Source: Microbacterium ulmi (GTDB lineage: Bacteria; Actinomycetota; Actinomycetes; Actinomycetales; Microbacteriaceae). From it: a DNA stretch of 64,000 bases. The notes beneath the pieces are model-generated. The model was not told where the DNA came from. It was given only the letters and a program-made list of their open reading frames with translations, and did no database searches. Shown here in pieces: positions 1 through 8,336 of this stretch (position 1 is the stretch's first letter; each line of letters opens with the position of its first letter). The stretch spans positions 1,175,152-1,239,151 of the forward strand of contig NZ_JAAOZF010000001.1 in NCBI RefSeq assembly GCF_011759705.1, in the 5' to 3' direction. The position numbers and the translations under genes were made by a program.

Positions 1-260
1 ACGGCGATCACTCAGACGACAATCTGCTGATCGTGCGCGCGTTCGCACCCGAGTCCGGGGCGGTCGCCGCGACCATGACGGGATTCGACGGCGACGGCGG
101 CGACTGGGTCGCGCAGCGAGCCGACGGCTCATCGCAGCCGCTGCGCGTGTCGTGGCCGGGCGGACCCATCGCGGAGCGCCCGGAGGTGCGCCGCGAGATC
201 GTCGCGCTCTACGACGAAGCCTGCCGCCGGCTCGGCGTCACGCCGCGCGCGCACGCCTGA
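1..260 (+). CDS. DUF2470-domain protein (3' end only)
   Basis: The frame is open from the window edge (codons in phase with base 3) to the TGA at 258-260, so the gene starts upstream. The visible tail carries LLIVRAFAPESGAVAATMTG followed by a short basic C-terminus. This resembles DUF2470, a small domain often found alone or at the C-terminus of FMN-binding split-barrel proteins linked to haem or siderophore handling. The neighbour 80 bases downstream is haem oxygenase, which supports an iron or haem context. Function beyond that is not visible. A GTG at 33 is in frame but lies inside conserved sequence and is probably internal. Confidence 0.65.
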   Translation, partial: GDHSDDNLLIVRAFAPESGAVAATMTGFDGDGGDWVAQRADGSSQPLRVSWPGGPIAERPEVRREIVALYDEACRRLGVTPRAHA

Positions 261-306
261 CACGGCGGACGACCGCGGAGTTTTCCTTCTGGTTACCTGA
301 AGCTAT

Positions 307-325
307 TTAGGTTCGGCTTACCTGA
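307..325 (+). promoter_or_regulatory. IdeR/DtxR-type iron box upstream of hmuO
   Basis: The 19-base sequence TTAGGTTCGGCTTACCTGA matches the DtxR/IdeR consensus TTAGGTTAGGCTAACCTAA at 16 of 19 positions by eye. It lies between the likely -35 region and the -10 hexamer of hmuO, so an iron-loaded repressor would block the promoter. A decamer, TTACCTGAAG, occurs at 293-302 and again at 318-327, hinting at a second half-site. Confidence 0.8.
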
Positions 326-328
326 AGG

Positions 329-334
329 TATGCT
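329..334 (+). promoter_or_regulatory. -10 hexamer of hmuO (leaderless)
   Basis: TATGCT ends six bases before the ATG at 341, which would place the transcription start at the start codon. There is no Shine-Dalgarno sequence between 335 and 340. Confidence 0.6.
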
Positions 335-340
335 GTCCGC

Positions 341-994
341 ATGTCCGAGGTGATCTCCTTCTCCGCCGCTCTGCGCGAGCGCTCCAGCACCGCACACTCG
401 TCGAGCGAGCACGCCGGCTTCATGGCCGACCTCATGAAGGGCGAAGGCTCGCGCGCCGACTACATCGCCCTCGTGGCACAGCACTGGTTCATCTACGAAG
501 CGCTCGAGTCGGCGGCCGAGCGCATGCGCCGCGATCCGATCGCGTCGGTCTTCATCAGCGACAAGCTGACGCGGCTGCCGGCGCTCGAGGCCGACCTCGA
601 GTTCCTCATCGGACCCGACTGGCGCGAGCGCATCGCGCCCCTGCCGACGACCCGGCGCTACGTCGACCGGATCGACCAGGTCGCCGCCACCTGGGCGGGC
701 GGCTTCGTCGCGCACCACTACACGCGCTACCTCGGCGACCTCTCCGGCGGCCAGTTCATCGGACGGCTCATGGCCAGGCGCTTCGGGTTCGAGACCAACG
801 GCATCGGGTTCTACCTGTTCGCAGACATCGCCGACCCGAAGGCGTTCAAGGACGTCTACCGCGAGCAGCTCGACGCAGCGCCGTGGGACGCCGCCGAGCA
901 GGAGCGGGTCATCGACGAGGTGCTCGTGGCGTACCGCTTCAACACCGAGCTGTTCGACGACCTCGCCCACGCGAAGGCGACGCAGGTCGCCTGA
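341..994 (+). CDS. hmuO: Biliverdin-producing haem oxygenase
   Basis: This 217-residue protein has the usual length of bacterial haem oxygenases, which open haem to biliverdin, CO and free iron in the cytosol. His19 in RSSTAH sits where the proximal haem ligand of HmuO lies. GDLSGGQ at residues 132-138 is the glycine-rich distal-helix motif that holds O2 over the iron. The DUF2470 protein upstream and the IdeR/DtxR box at 307-325 indicate iron-repressed haem-iron acquisition. The ATG at 341 follows a -10 hexamer by six bases and no ribosome-binding site is visible, so the mRNA is probably leaderless. An electron donor is not encoded nearby. Confidence 0.93.
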   Translation: MSEVISFSAALRERSSTAHSSSEHAGFMADLMKGEGSRADYIALVAQHWFIYEALESAAERMRRDPIASVFISDKLTRLPALEADLEFLIGPDWRERIAPLPTTRRYVDRIDQVAATWAGGFVAHHYTRYLGDLSGGQFIGRLMARRFGFETNGIGFYLFADIADPKAFKDVYREQLDAAPWDAAEQERVIDEVLVAYRFNTELFDDLAHAKATQVA

Positions 995-1024
995 CCCCGG
1001 CGGGCTCGGCCCGCACGACGGCCG

Positions 1025-1107
1025 TGCAGAACTCCACGGTTTTGTCAGGCGACCGGGCCTGAGGCGACTCCACGGCCGGTTCGGGCTCGGATCCGTGGAG
1101 TTCTGCA
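1025..1107. repeat. Nested inverted repeat between convergent genes
   Basis: A perfect 15-base inverted repeat, TGCAGAACTCCACGG at 1025-1039 and its complement at 1093-1107, encloses 53 bases. Inside are a smaller hairpin, TCAGGC (1045-1050) with GCCTGA (1057-1062), and a third copy of ACTCCACGG near 1067. It fills the gap between the ends of hmuO and the helicase gene, so it may terminate both. The long loop and triple motif also fit a small mobile palindromic repeat. Confidence 0.55.
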
Positions 1108-1112
1108 GGAGG

Positions 1113-2489
1113 TCAGGATGCCGCGGCCCGCGCCGCCGTCATCCACCGGGCGACGTCGGGATCCACGCGGATGTCGGCCGGGCGCAGCGGACGGCTCAGA
1201 TACAGGCCGTCGAGCGAGGTCAGCCGCGACAGCGCGACGTACGTCTGCCCCGGCGCGAAGGCGCCGGAGCCGAGGTCGATGATCGCGCGGTCGTAGGTCT
1301 TGCCCTGCGATTTGTGGATCGTGACGGCCCATGCGAGCCGCAGCGGGAACTGCGTGAACTCGGCGACGATGTCGCGGGAGAGCGACTTGGACCGGGGGTC
1401 GTACGCATACCGGAACCTCTCCCAGACCGCCGGCTCGACGTCGAACTCGTGGCCTTCGACGTCGACGCGCACGGTGCCGCCCGCGATGCGGGTCACCGTG
1501 CCGATCGTGCCGTTGACCCAGCGCGGCGGCTCGCCCTGCGAGTCCCGGTCGTTGCGCAGGAACATGACCTGCGCGCCGACCTTGAGCTGCAGCTCGACGT
1601 CGGCGGGGTAGGCGTCGCCGCGGCCGAAGTCCCCGCTGATCTCGGCGACGGCCGTCTGCGACTGTCCGGGCAGCGCGTCGAGGTGCCGCCGGTTGATCGC
1701 GTTGACGATGTCGTTGCGGGTGGCGAGGGTGATGATCGGCACCTCGCCGTCGGCGGGCTCCGGCGGCCGCCGCGCGCCTGTGTCGTTGAGCACCCGCGCG
1801 ATGTCGGCGGTGACGTGTCCGTGCCGGACCGCGTTGAGCATCGCCTTGAACGCAGGATCGGCCTGACGGTGGATCTCGACGAGCTCGCGGATGTGCAGGT
1901 GCGCGCCGAAAGGGCCGAGGTCGGCGAACCCCTCGAGGGACGCGGCATCCCCGATCGCGGACTGCGAGCCCGTCCACACCTTCGCGTCGAAGAACCAGAA
2001 CGAGCGGTAGTGATCTCGGATGTACCGCAGCTCGTCGCCGCGCGGCGGCACCGGCGCGAGCTGGTACGGGTCGCCGAACATCACGATCTGCACGCCGCCG
2101 AACGGCTCGGCACGGCGCCCGCGGGCCTGCCGCAGCGAGCGGTCGATCGCGTCCATGAGGTCGGCGTTGACCATCGAGATCTCGTCGATGACGAGCGTGT
2201 CGATCGCGTTCATGATCTTGCGCGCGGGATCGGACTGCTCGAGCTCGCTGTCGGCGATGAGACCGATCGGCAGGCGGAAGAGCGAATGGATCGTCTGGCC
2301 CTCGACGTTGAGCGCCGCGACCCCCGTCGGTGCGCACACCGCGATCGACTTCGAGGTGTTCCAGGCGAGATGCTGCAGCAGCGTCGACTTGCCCGTGCCC
2401 GCGCGCCCCGTCACGAACACGTGCTCGCGCGTGTCCTCGATGAGCCGGAAGAGCGCCTCCTGCTCGGCGGAAAGGGGCGGCGTGCTCAC
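1113..2489 (-). CDS. PIF1-like superfamily 1B DNA helicase
   Basis: The 458-residue protein is an ATP-dependent helicase of the PIF1/RecD-like group. Walker A is GRAGTGKST (28-36), TIHSLF (66-71) is the family motif after motif Ia, and Walker B is IDEIS (101-105). The C-terminus has VTIHKSQGKTYD followed by YVALSRL, the UvrD C-terminal-2 (motifs V-VI) signature. It is compact, with no extra N- or C-terminal domains; bacterial members act on replication forks and structured DNA, but the role here is not shown. The GTG start at 2489 lies six bases after TACCAT and lacks a ribosome-binding site. It is divergent from the gene at 2583 and convergent with hmuO. Confidence 0.88.
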   Translation of the reverse strand: MSTPPLSAEQEALFRLIEDTREHVFVTGRAGTGKSTLLQHLAWNTSKSIAVCAPTGVAALNVEGQTIHSLFRLPIGLIADSELEQSDPARKIMNAIDTLVIDEISMVNADLMDAIDRSLRQARGRRAEPFGGVQIVMFGDPYQLAPVPPRGDELRYIRDHYRSFWFFDAKVWTGSQSAIGDAASLEGFADLGPFGAHLHIRELVEIHRQADPAFKAMLNAVRHGHVTADIARVLNDTGARRPPEPADGEVPIITLATRNDIVNAINRRHLDALPGQSQTAVAEISGDFGRGDAYPADVELQLKVGAQVMFLRNDRDSQGEPPRWVNGTIGTVTRIAGGTVRVDVEGHEFDVEPAVWERFRYAYDPRSKSLSRDIVAEFTQFPLRLAWAVTIHKSQGKTYDRAIIDLGSGAFAPGQTYVALSRLTSLDGLYLSRPLRPADIRVDPDVARWMTAARAAAS

Positions 2490-2495
2490 TGCATC

Positions 2496-2501
2496 ATGGT
2501 A
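2496..2501 (-). promoter_or_regulatory. -10 hexamer of the PIF1-like helicase gene (leaderless)
   Basis: On the minus strand TACCAT is followed by GATGCA and then the GTG start at 2489, giving the same hexamer-to-start spacing of six seen at hmuO. Confidence 0.45.
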
Positions 2502-2570
2502 GTCACGGATGCCGCGCCCCGCCGTCTCACATCGTTACGCGTGGACCGCGGCCCGACGGGTCGCGGTTCC

Positions 2571-2576
2571 TAGACT
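2571..2576 (+). promoter_or_regulatory. -10 hexamer of the gene at 2583 (leaderless)
   Basis: TAGACT is followed by six bases and then the GTG at 2583. No Shine-Dalgarno sequence is present, so transcription probably starts at the start codon. Confidence 0.55.
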
Positions 2577-2582
2577 GGACCT

Positions 2583-3701
2583 GTGGACCCAGGGCCCGTC
2601 GAGACGACGCAGGATGCCGTGTCCGAGGTCGCGGAGCCTGTCGCGGCCCCGGCCGCGGCATCCCGATCCCGCGCGCGCCTGGGCGTCGACCTCGGACTGC
2701 TCGCCCTCGTCGGGGTGCTGCTGGTCGCGGCGCTCGGGGCGGGGGCCGCCGTCGTCTACCACGACTTCTACAGTCCGCGCGCGTTCGTGCTGCGCTACCT
2801 CGACCTGCTCTCCGAGCGGCACGCCGCCGATGCGCTCGGCGTCGCGGGCGTCACGGTCGACTCGGCGGAGCTCGAGGCCGCGGGGCTGCCGGGAACGTCG
2901 TCGGCGGCGCTGCTGCGCCGAGACGCCCTCGCCCCGCTGACCGACGTCGAGGTCGTCTCGGAAGAGCCGCTCGGCGACACGACCCGCATCACCGTCAGCT
3001 ACCGGGCGGGATCCGTGCCGGGGACCACGACGTTCTCGGTCGAGCGGGCGGGCACGATCGGCGTCGCCCCGACGTGGCGCTTCGCGACGAGCCCGCTCGC
3101 CGTGATCGACCTGACGGTGCGCGGATCCATGTCGTTCGACGTGAACGGCTTCACCGTCGACAAGCGGCAGGTCTCGCCCGACGGCGCCGACGCCGACCCG
3201 CTCGCATCGGTGCCGCTGCTCGTGTTCTCTCCCGGCATCTACTCCGTGTCGGTCGACACGCAGATCGCCGCCACCCCCGGTGTCGCCGTCCTCTCCGACA
3301 GCCCCCTCACGCAGACCCCCGTCATCGTGCAGGCGACGGCGACCGACGAGTTCGTCTCGCTCGTGCAGAACAGCGTCGACGAGTTCCTCACGTCGTGCGC
3401 GACGCAGGATGTGCTCCAGCCGACGGGATGCCCGTTCGGCTACCTCGTGCAGGACCGCATCGTCTCGCCGCCGACGTGGTCGATCGTGCAGCAGCCGGCC
3501 GTCAGGCTCGAGCCCGACGGCGCGGGCTGGAGCATGCCGCCCACCGACGCGACGGCGCACATCGAGGTCGACATCCGATCGCTGTTCGACGGATCCGTCC
3601 GTCACGTCCGCGAGGACGTCCCGTTCATCGTGACCGCCCAGATCTCGGTGCTCCCCGACGGCAAGGTGAACATCGCCGTGTCAGGACCCGACACGCGGTA
3701 G
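2583..3701 (+). CDS. Membrane-anchored exported protein, function unknown
   Basis: I do not recognise a named family. The 372-residue product has a proline/alanine-rich cytoplasmic N-terminus of about 33 residues, one transmembrane helix (about 37-58) and a large beta-rich extracytoplasmic part. Two cysteines in the C-terminal third (in TSCATQ and TGCPFG) could form a disulphide outside the cell. The region after the helix, about 60-130, reads like a small DUF4878/NTF2-like fold, but that is weak. The GTG start at 2583 follows TAGACT by six bases. Its stop lies only seven bases from the convergent copD-ctaG gene and no terminator hairpin separates them. Confidence 0.7.
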   Translation: MDPGPVETTQDAVSEVAEPVAAPAAASRSRARLGVDLGLLALVGVLLVAALGAGAAVVYHDFYSPRAFVLRYLDLLSERHAADALGVAGVTVDSAELEAAGLPGTSSAALLRRDALAPLTDVEVVSEEPLGDTTRITVSYRAGSVPGTTTFSVERAGTIGVAPTWRFATSPLAVIDLTVRGSMSFDVNGFTVDKRQVSPDGADADPLASVPLLVFSPGIYSVSVDTQIAATPGVAVLSDSPLTQTPVIVQATATDEFVSLVQNSVDEFLTSCATQDVLQPTGCPFGYLVQDRIVSPPTWSIVQQPAVRLEPDGAGWSMPPTDATAHIEVDIRSLFDGSVRHVREDVPFIVTAQISVLPDGKVNIAVSGPDTR

Positions 3702-3708
3702 CCGCGGG

Positions 3709-5754
3709 TCAGCGGCCGAGCCTGGCAGCGCGCTCGTCCTTCGCCGCGAGCGCAGCCAGATGCTCGTTGTAGGCGTCGAGCTCGGCATCCCCCGTGCGAT
3801 CCGCGTGGCGGTCGCGGCGACGCTGCTGGCGGTCGTCGCTGCGGCTCCACTGGATCGCGACGACGATCGCGAGCACGAGCGTGGGAAGCTCGCCGATCGA
3901 CCACGCGACGCCGCCGCCGGTGTACTGGTCCTGGAGGGGCGTCGCGCCCCACGTACGGCCCATCGCGCCGAACCACTCCGACACCATGAGTCCGGACTGC
4001 ATCATGATCGCGATGCCGAAGAACGCGTGCATCGCCATGACCGCGATGAGCAAGACGAGCCGGAACGGATAGGCGAGGCGATACGGCACGGGGTCGATGC
4101 CGATGAGCGAGAGCACGAACAGGTAGCCCGTGAGGAGGAAGTGGACGACCATCCACTCGTGCCCGAGGTGGTCGTAGAGCGACCAGCGGAAGAGATCGGT
4201 GTAGTAGAAGATCCAGAGCGAGCCGATGAACAGGCCCGCCGCGACGAACGGGTGCGTGACGACGCGTGCGACCGGCGAGTGGACGGCCCACAGGATCCAT
4301 TCCCTGCCGCCGCGCGTGCCGTCCTCGCGCTTGCGGATCGCGCGCGCCGCGAGCGTCACGGGCGCGCCGCTGACCAGCAGGAGCGGGATCGCCATGGTCA
4401 GCAGCATGTGCCCCGTCATGTGCACGCTGAACAGGTAGTCCTGGTAGACGTTGACGGGCCCGCCGGTCACCCACAGCAGCAGGGCGAGGCCGAGGATCCA
4501 CAGGATCGGGCGGTAGACCGGCCACGAGTCGCCGCGGCGGCGCAGCCGCCAGACGCCTGCGAGGTAGAAGAACGCCCCGAAGCCCGCGACGAAGGCCCAC
4601 AGGAGGTCGATGTCCCACGCCGTGAGCCAGCGCGACACCGTCAGCTCGGGAGGAAGCACCGCGCCCGTCAGGATCTCGGCCGGCGTCCGCACCTCGGGAA
4701 GCGCGGAGTTCGTCGGAGGCGGCGTGCGCGCGAGCGCCGCGGCGACGCCGCTCGCGACGCCCATGAAGGCCAGCTCGAGCGCGATGAGCCCCCAGAAGCG
4801 GCGGGATGCCGCATCCCGATGCATCCGCCCGATGAGGCGTCGCCGGTACCAGGCGCCGAGGAGGCCGATCGCGAGGAGGGCCGCGACCTTGACGAGAACG
4901 AGGATGCCGTACGGCGATGCGACGGCATCCCACGTGCCGATGCCGATCGCGGCGCGGACCGTCCCCGACACGGCGACCACGATGAACGCGACGAGGGCGA
5001 TGCTCGAGTAGCGCGACAGCGCCGTCACGACGCCGTCGCGCGTCATGAGAGGGCGCACGACGACCAGGAGCAGGAGCCCGCCCAGCCAGATCGCCGCGGC
5101 GACGACGTGCAGCACGAGGGCGATGACGGCCGCGTTGTGGTTCGCCTCCTCGCCGGAGTGGCCCTGCGTCGCCATCGGGACGAGCGCCGCGATCGCGAGG
5201 ACGGCGACGAGAAGGGTCGTCGCCCAGGATCGGACGGCGAAGGTCAGGATCGTGAGGGCCGCCCCCGCGATCGTCGTGATGAGCCATGTGCGTCCGCCCT
5301 CGACTTCCACGAGCCAGCGGCCGAGCTGCGCGCCGAACTCGGGGCCTGCGCTGAGCGACGGGTTGAAGACGTCGAGGAACGTGAAGAATCCCGTCGCGGC
5401 GGCCGCGACGGTGAAGACGGCGGCCGAGACGGATGCCGTGTCCAGCGCCGCATCGAACTCGCGCTCCCCCGCCCTGAGCGTGAACAGCGCCGTGACGAGC
5501 GCGCCGACCATGCCGGCGGCGGACAGGTTGACCACGAGGGTCAAGAGCGGAAGCCCCCACCGCACGACGGCTCCGGGATCGGCGATCACGAGCGCCGCAG
5601 CGCCGCCGCCGAAGGCGAGCCCCCACAGGAGCGCCACGACGGCCGTCACGGCGAGGATCGCGGGCCCTGCGACCCGCAGAGCGCGGGCCGGGCCCGCACG
5701 CCCCGCAGCGGCGCGTGGCGCGTCGAGGCTGCGCGCAGAGGGCGTGGGGGTCAC
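3709..5754 (-). CDS. Fused CopD copper-resistance / CtaG cytochrome c oxidase assembly protein
   Basis: This 681-residue polytopic membrane protein joins two copper-handling modules. The first half (roughly residues 30-330) holds the CopD-type domain, with HSGEEANHNAAVIAL and HVVAAAIWLGG as the His- and Trp/Gly-containing helices. The second half (about 385-640) is caa3_CtaG-type, with YLFSVHMTGHML and conserved His and Met residues in membrane helices. CopD proteins import copper, and CtaG helps place copper into the oxidase. The fused form is a standard actinobacterial arrangement. Translation from the GTG at 5754 follows TAGGCT by six bases; the GGAGGG between them is too close to act as a normal ribosome-binding site. 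The C-terminus is basic and Asp-rich (about 640-681). Confidence 0.9.
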   Translation of the reverse strand: MTPTPSARSLDAPRAAAGRAGPARALRVAGPAILAVTAVVALLWGLAFGGGAAALVIADPGAVVRWGLPLLTLVVNLSAAGMVGALVTALFTLRAGEREFDAALDTASVSAAVFTVAAAATGFFTFLDVFNPSLSAGPEFGAQLGRWLVEVEGGRTWLITTIAGAALTILTFAVRSWATTLLVAVLAIAALVPMATQGHSGEEANHNAAVIALVLHVVAAAIWLGGLLLLVVVRPLMTRDGVVTALSRYSSIALVAFIVVAVSGTVRAAIGIGTWDAVASPYGILVLVKVAALLAIGLLGAWYRRRLIGRMHRDAASRRFWGLIALELAFMGVASGVAAALARTPPPTNSALPEVRTPAEILTGAVLPPELTVSRWLTAWDIDLLWAFVAGFGAFFYLAGVWRLRRRGDSWPVYRPILWILGLALLLWVTGGPVNVYQDYLFSVHMTGHMLLTMAIPLLLVSGAPVTLAARAIRKREDGTRGGREWILWAVHSPVARVVTHPFVAAGLFIGSLWIFYYTDLFRWSLYDHLGHEWMVVHFLLTGYLFVLSLIGIDPVPYRLAYPFRLVLLIAVMAMHAFFGIAIMMQSGLMVSEWFGAMGRTWGATPLQDQYTGGGVAWSIGELPTLVLAIVVAIQWSRSDDRQQRRRDRHADRTGDAELDAYNEHLAALAAKDERAARLGR

Positions 5755-5760
5755 CCCTCC

Positions 5761-5766
5761 AGCCTA
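5761..5766 (-). promoter_or_regulatory. -10 hexamer of copD-ctaG (leaderless)
   Basis: Minus-strand TAGGCT, then GGAGGG, then the GTG at 5754. The spacing of six equals that of the other leaderless candidates in the window. Confidence 0.45.
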
Positions 5767-5802
5767 CGTGCGCGGCGCCCGGGGCCCCGCTGCGGCGGGA
5801 TG

Positions 5803-5837
5803 ACGAAGGGGGATGCCTGCGCGGCATCCCCCTTCGT
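5803..5837 (-). terminator. Terminator hairpin of the HU gene
   Basis: ACGAAGGGGGATGCC (5803-5817) and its exact complement at 5823-5837 form a 15-bp stem with a five-base loop, starting eight bases past the HU stop codon. There is no U-tract on either side, as is common for actinobacterial terminators. The stem carries the frequent heptamer GGATGCC and its complement. Confidence 0.75.
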
Positions 5838-5845
5838 GAGGTGTA

Positions 5846-6124
5846 CTACTTGACGGCGCCCTTGAGCTTCGAGCCGGCGGTCACCTTGACACGCTTGCCG
5901 GCGGGGATCTTGATCTCTTCGCCGGTCTGCGGGTTGCGTCCCGTGCGAGCGGAGGTCGCCACCTGCTCGAACGAGATCCAGCCCGGGATCGAGACCTTGT
6001 CGCCCTTTGCGACGGCCTCGGAGACGGTGGCGAAGAGGGAGTCGAGCACGCTCGAGACGGCGGACTGGCTCTGACCCGTCGCGCTCGCGATGCTCGCGAC
6101 GAGTTCGGTCTTCGTGATGGCCAT
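5846..6124 (-). CDS. hup: HU family DNA-binding nucleoid protein
   Basis: The 92-residue basic protein beginning MAITKTELVASIA is a standard-length HU. The dimerisation helices come first, then the DNA-embracing beta arm with GRNPQTGEEIKIPAG. It bends and compacts DNA. I start it at the ATG at 6124 rather than five codons upstream at 6139, because GGAGG at 6133-6137 has ideal spacing to 6124. It lacks the long lysine/alanine tail of mycobacterial HupB, so it is the short form. A strong hairpin follows at 5803-5837. Confidence 0.96.
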   Translation of the reverse strand: MAITKTELVASIASATGQSQSAVSSVLDSLFATVSEAVAKGDKVSIPGWISFEQVATSARTGRNPQTGEEIKIPAGKRVKVTAGSKLKGAVK

Positions 6125-6322
6125 GTGGTTGTCCTCCACAGCGGCGGCGATGCCGCCTTACATTGCACGGACCGAGCGGCAGATGCCCCCCGGCTGGTCG
6201 GATCGACCGCCTCGAATGTACCCGACCGCCGGGTGTTTTCCGCGTATTTCCGCGGAACTGGGCCGAAGACACCGGCGTGTCGGGTGTCTGGAGTGATTCG
6301 TGGGGCTGATGAGGCGTTCTCG

Positions 6323-6910
6323 TCAGGGGCGGTGCGCCGCGATGACTCCGCGGGCCGTGCGGGCGAACGCAGGGGCGACGCGGTCCTGTCCGTCGAGGTA
6401 TCCGCCCACGAGAGCGGCGTCCCGCAGGAGCACGAGGGATGCCGCGACATCGCCGGGCTCGTCGAGTCCCGCGCCCTCGGCGAGGTGCTCGAGCGTTGCG
6501 CGGAACCACCCGCGATGGTCGGCGATGAGCTCGCGCACGGGGCCTTCGTCGGGATACTCGGCCGCCGCGTTGATGAACGGGCATCCACGCGTGTGCCGAT
6601 CGCGGACGTCGGCCGCGATCCCCTCGACGACGAGGTCGAGCAGCGCATCGGGGTCGTCGGAGGTCGTCGCGGCTCCCGCGAACAGCCCGCGCAGCTGCGC
6701 GTCCTCGCTCCGCAGGTAGGCGAGGACGAGCCCCTCCTTGCCCTCGAACTGCTTGTACATCGTGGCGCGTGTGACTCCCGCGGCCTCGATGATGCGATCG
6801 ACGCCGACCGAGTGGATGCCCTCGTTGTAGAACAGCTCGGTCGCGGCATCGAGCAGGCGCTGCCGCGCAGGATATGGGCGGGATGCCGCGGCATCCGCAG
6901 TCGTGCTCAC
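6323..6910 (-). CDS. TetR/AcrR family repressor
   Basis: The 195-residue protein has an N-terminal helix-turn-helix domain (about residues 15-61: RQRLLDAATELFYNEGIHSV, then VTRATMYKQF as recognition helix) and a helical ligand domain. GGAG-rich sequence lies just upstream of the GTG at 6910. The hydrolase gene at 7098 is divergent, and the shared intergenic DNA holds a near-perfect palindrome at 7000-7019. The likely job is repression of itself and the hydrolase, relieved by a small ligand that cannot be named from sequence. Confidence 0.88.
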   Translation of the reverse strand: MSTTADAAASRPYPARQRLLDAATELFYNEGIHSVGVDRIIEAAGVTRATMYKQFEGKEGLVLAYLRSEDAQLRGLFAGAATTSDDPDALLDLVVEGIAADVRDRHTRGCPFINAAAEYPDEGPVRELIADHRGWFRATLEHLAEGAGLDEPGDVAASLVLLRDAALVGGYLDGQDRVAPAFARTARGVIAAHRP

Positions 6911-6999
6911 GAGACGGCTCCTCCTCCGCCCTATCGTGCCATCGACCGAGCATGGTGGCGCTGACCAGGGCTTTCTGAGAGTTCGGGAATAGGCTTGTA

Positions 7000-7019
7000 T
7001 AGATAGAACGTTCGGTCTA
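7000..7019. promoter_or_regulatory. TetR-type operator between regulator and hydrolase
   Basis: TAGATAGAAC and GTTCGGTCTA form a 20-base inverted repeat with 8 of 10 symmetric pairs. It overlaps a rightward -10 candidate (TACTAT, 7018-7023) and lies between the divergent TetR and hydrolase genes. Confidence 0.65.
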
Positions 7020-7097
7020 CTATCAGACTACACCCGCCGGCCCCCATCGGCACACGACCCGCGTGACACGACCACCACACCTCGAAGGACAACGGAC

Positions 7098-7928
7098 ATG
7101 AGCACACCGACCAAGACCCCGATCGTCCTCATCCACGGCCTCTGGATGACCCCGAAGAGCTGGGACACGTGGGCCGAGCGCTTCCGCGCCGCCGGCCACG
7201 ACGTGATCGTTCCCGGATGGCCCGGCATCGACGACCGCAGCGTCGAAGACATCCGGAGCAACCCCGAGCCGCTCAAGGGGATCGGCCTCACCGAGATCGC
7301 CGACCACTACGAGCGCATCATCCGGGCGCTGCCCGAGAAGCCGATCATCATGGGCCACTCGTTCGGCGGGGTCCTCACGCAGATGCTCGCCGATCGGGGC
7401 CTCGGCGTCGCATACGTCGGGGTGGCACCGGGACAGACCGCGGGCGTCACGGCGCTGCCGCTGTCGACGCTGTGGACCGGCACCCCGATCCTGTCCAACC
7501 CGTTCGGCAGGAACGGCGCCAAGCCCCTCTCGAAGCGCCACTTCCACTTCACGTTCGGCAACGACCTGTCGCACGCGGAGTCCGACGAGCTGTGGCAGGA
7601 GTACGCCGTCAACTCGTACAACCGGGTCTTCTTCGAGGGCGTGACGTCGGTGCTCAACGAGAAGGGCGGCGTGACGCACGTCGACTACGCCCGCCCCGAC
7701 CGCGCGCCGCTGCTCGTCATCACGGGCGAGATCGACCACGTCGTGCCGCCGGCCATCGGCAAGGCGATCGTGAAGAAGTACCACGCGAGCGGCAGCCCCG
7801 CGATCGTCGACTACAAGGAGTTCCCCGGCCGCACGCACCGCCTCGTCAGCCAGGACGGCTGGGAGGAGATCGCCGACTACGCGCTCGCGTGGGCGACGGA
7901 GCACGCGGTGACCGAGGCCGTGCAGTAG
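7098..7928 (+). CDS. Alpha/beta hydrolase
   Basis: The 276-residue cytosolic enzyme has the alpha/beta-hydrolase core: an HG oxyanion motif in LIHGLWM (11-17), the nucleophile elbow GHSFGG (86-91, Ser88), a probable acid in TGEIDHVVPP and the catalytic His in GRTHR near the C-terminus. The substrate is unknown; family members include esterases, lipases and C-C bond hydrolases. AAGGA upstream of the ATG supports the start. The divergent TetR gene and the operator at 7000-7019 suggest inducible expression. A strong hairpin (7980-8013) ends the transcript. Confidence 0.88.
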   Translation: MSTPTKTPIVLIHGLWMTPKSWDTWAERFRAAGHDVIVPGWPGIDDRSVEDIRSNPEPLKGIGLTEIADHYERIIRALPEKPIIMGHSFGGVLTQMLADRGLGVAYVGVAPGQTAGVTALPLSTLWTGTPILSNPFGRNGAKPLSKRHFHFTFGNDLSHAESDELWQEYAVNSYNRVFFEGVTSVLNEKGGVTHVDYARPDRAPLLVITGEIDHVVPPAIGKAIVKKYHASGSPAIVDYKEFPGRTHRLVSQDGWEEIADYALAWATEHAVTEAVQ

Positions 7929-7979
7929 CACGCGCCCCCATCAGGACGGCGAGACCTGGTGCCGGCGGTGGGATGCGGA

Positions 7980-8013
7980 AAGGGCCCGGAGTTCTGGAGA
8001 ACTCCGGGCCCTT
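7980..8013. terminator. Bidirectional terminator hairpin
   Basis: AAGGGCCCGGAGTTCT (7980-7995) pairs with its complement at 7998-8013 around a two-base loop, effectively a 15-bp stem with a four-base loop. It lies between the convergent hydrolase and rpsN genes and can serve both. Confidence 0.8.
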
Positions 8014-8026
8014 CGACGTGGTGGGT

Positions 8027-8332
8027 CTACCAGGACGACTTGGTCACGCCGGGCAGCTCGCCGCGGTGGGCCATGTCGCGGAAGCGGACACGCGAGATGC
8101 CGAACTTCGTCAGGACGCCGCGGGGGCGGCCGTCGATGACGTCGCGGCTGCGCAGGCGCACGGGCGACGCGTTGCGGGGCAGCTTCTGCAGGCCCACGCG
8201 AGCGGCCTCGCGCTGCTCGTCGGTCGACTCCGGCGAGACGAGCGCCTTCTTCAGCTCGGCGCGCTTCGCGGCGTAGCGGTCGACGACCACCTGGCGCTGC
8301 TCGTTGCGCGCGATCTTGCTCTTCTTGGCCAT
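8027..8332 (-). CDS. rpsN: 30S ribosomal protein S14, zinc-free form
   Basis: At 101 residues, with [14 protein letters not shown] at the start and [17 protein letters not shown] later, this is S14 of the long C-minus class, which lacks the CXXC pairs of the short zinc form. It binds 16S rRNA in the small-subunit head. It is the last gene of rpmB-rpmG-rpsN, four bases after rpmG. In mycobacteria and streptomycetes such zinc-free sets are Zur-repressed alternatives, but no Zur box is visible upstream of rpmB here. Confidence 0.96.
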   Translation of the reverse strand: MAKKSKIARNEQRQVVVDRYAAKRAELKKALVSPESTDEQREAARVGLQKLPRNASPVRLRSRDVIDGRPRGVLTKFGISRVRFRDMAHRGELPGVTKSSW

Positions 8333-8336
8333 GTGA

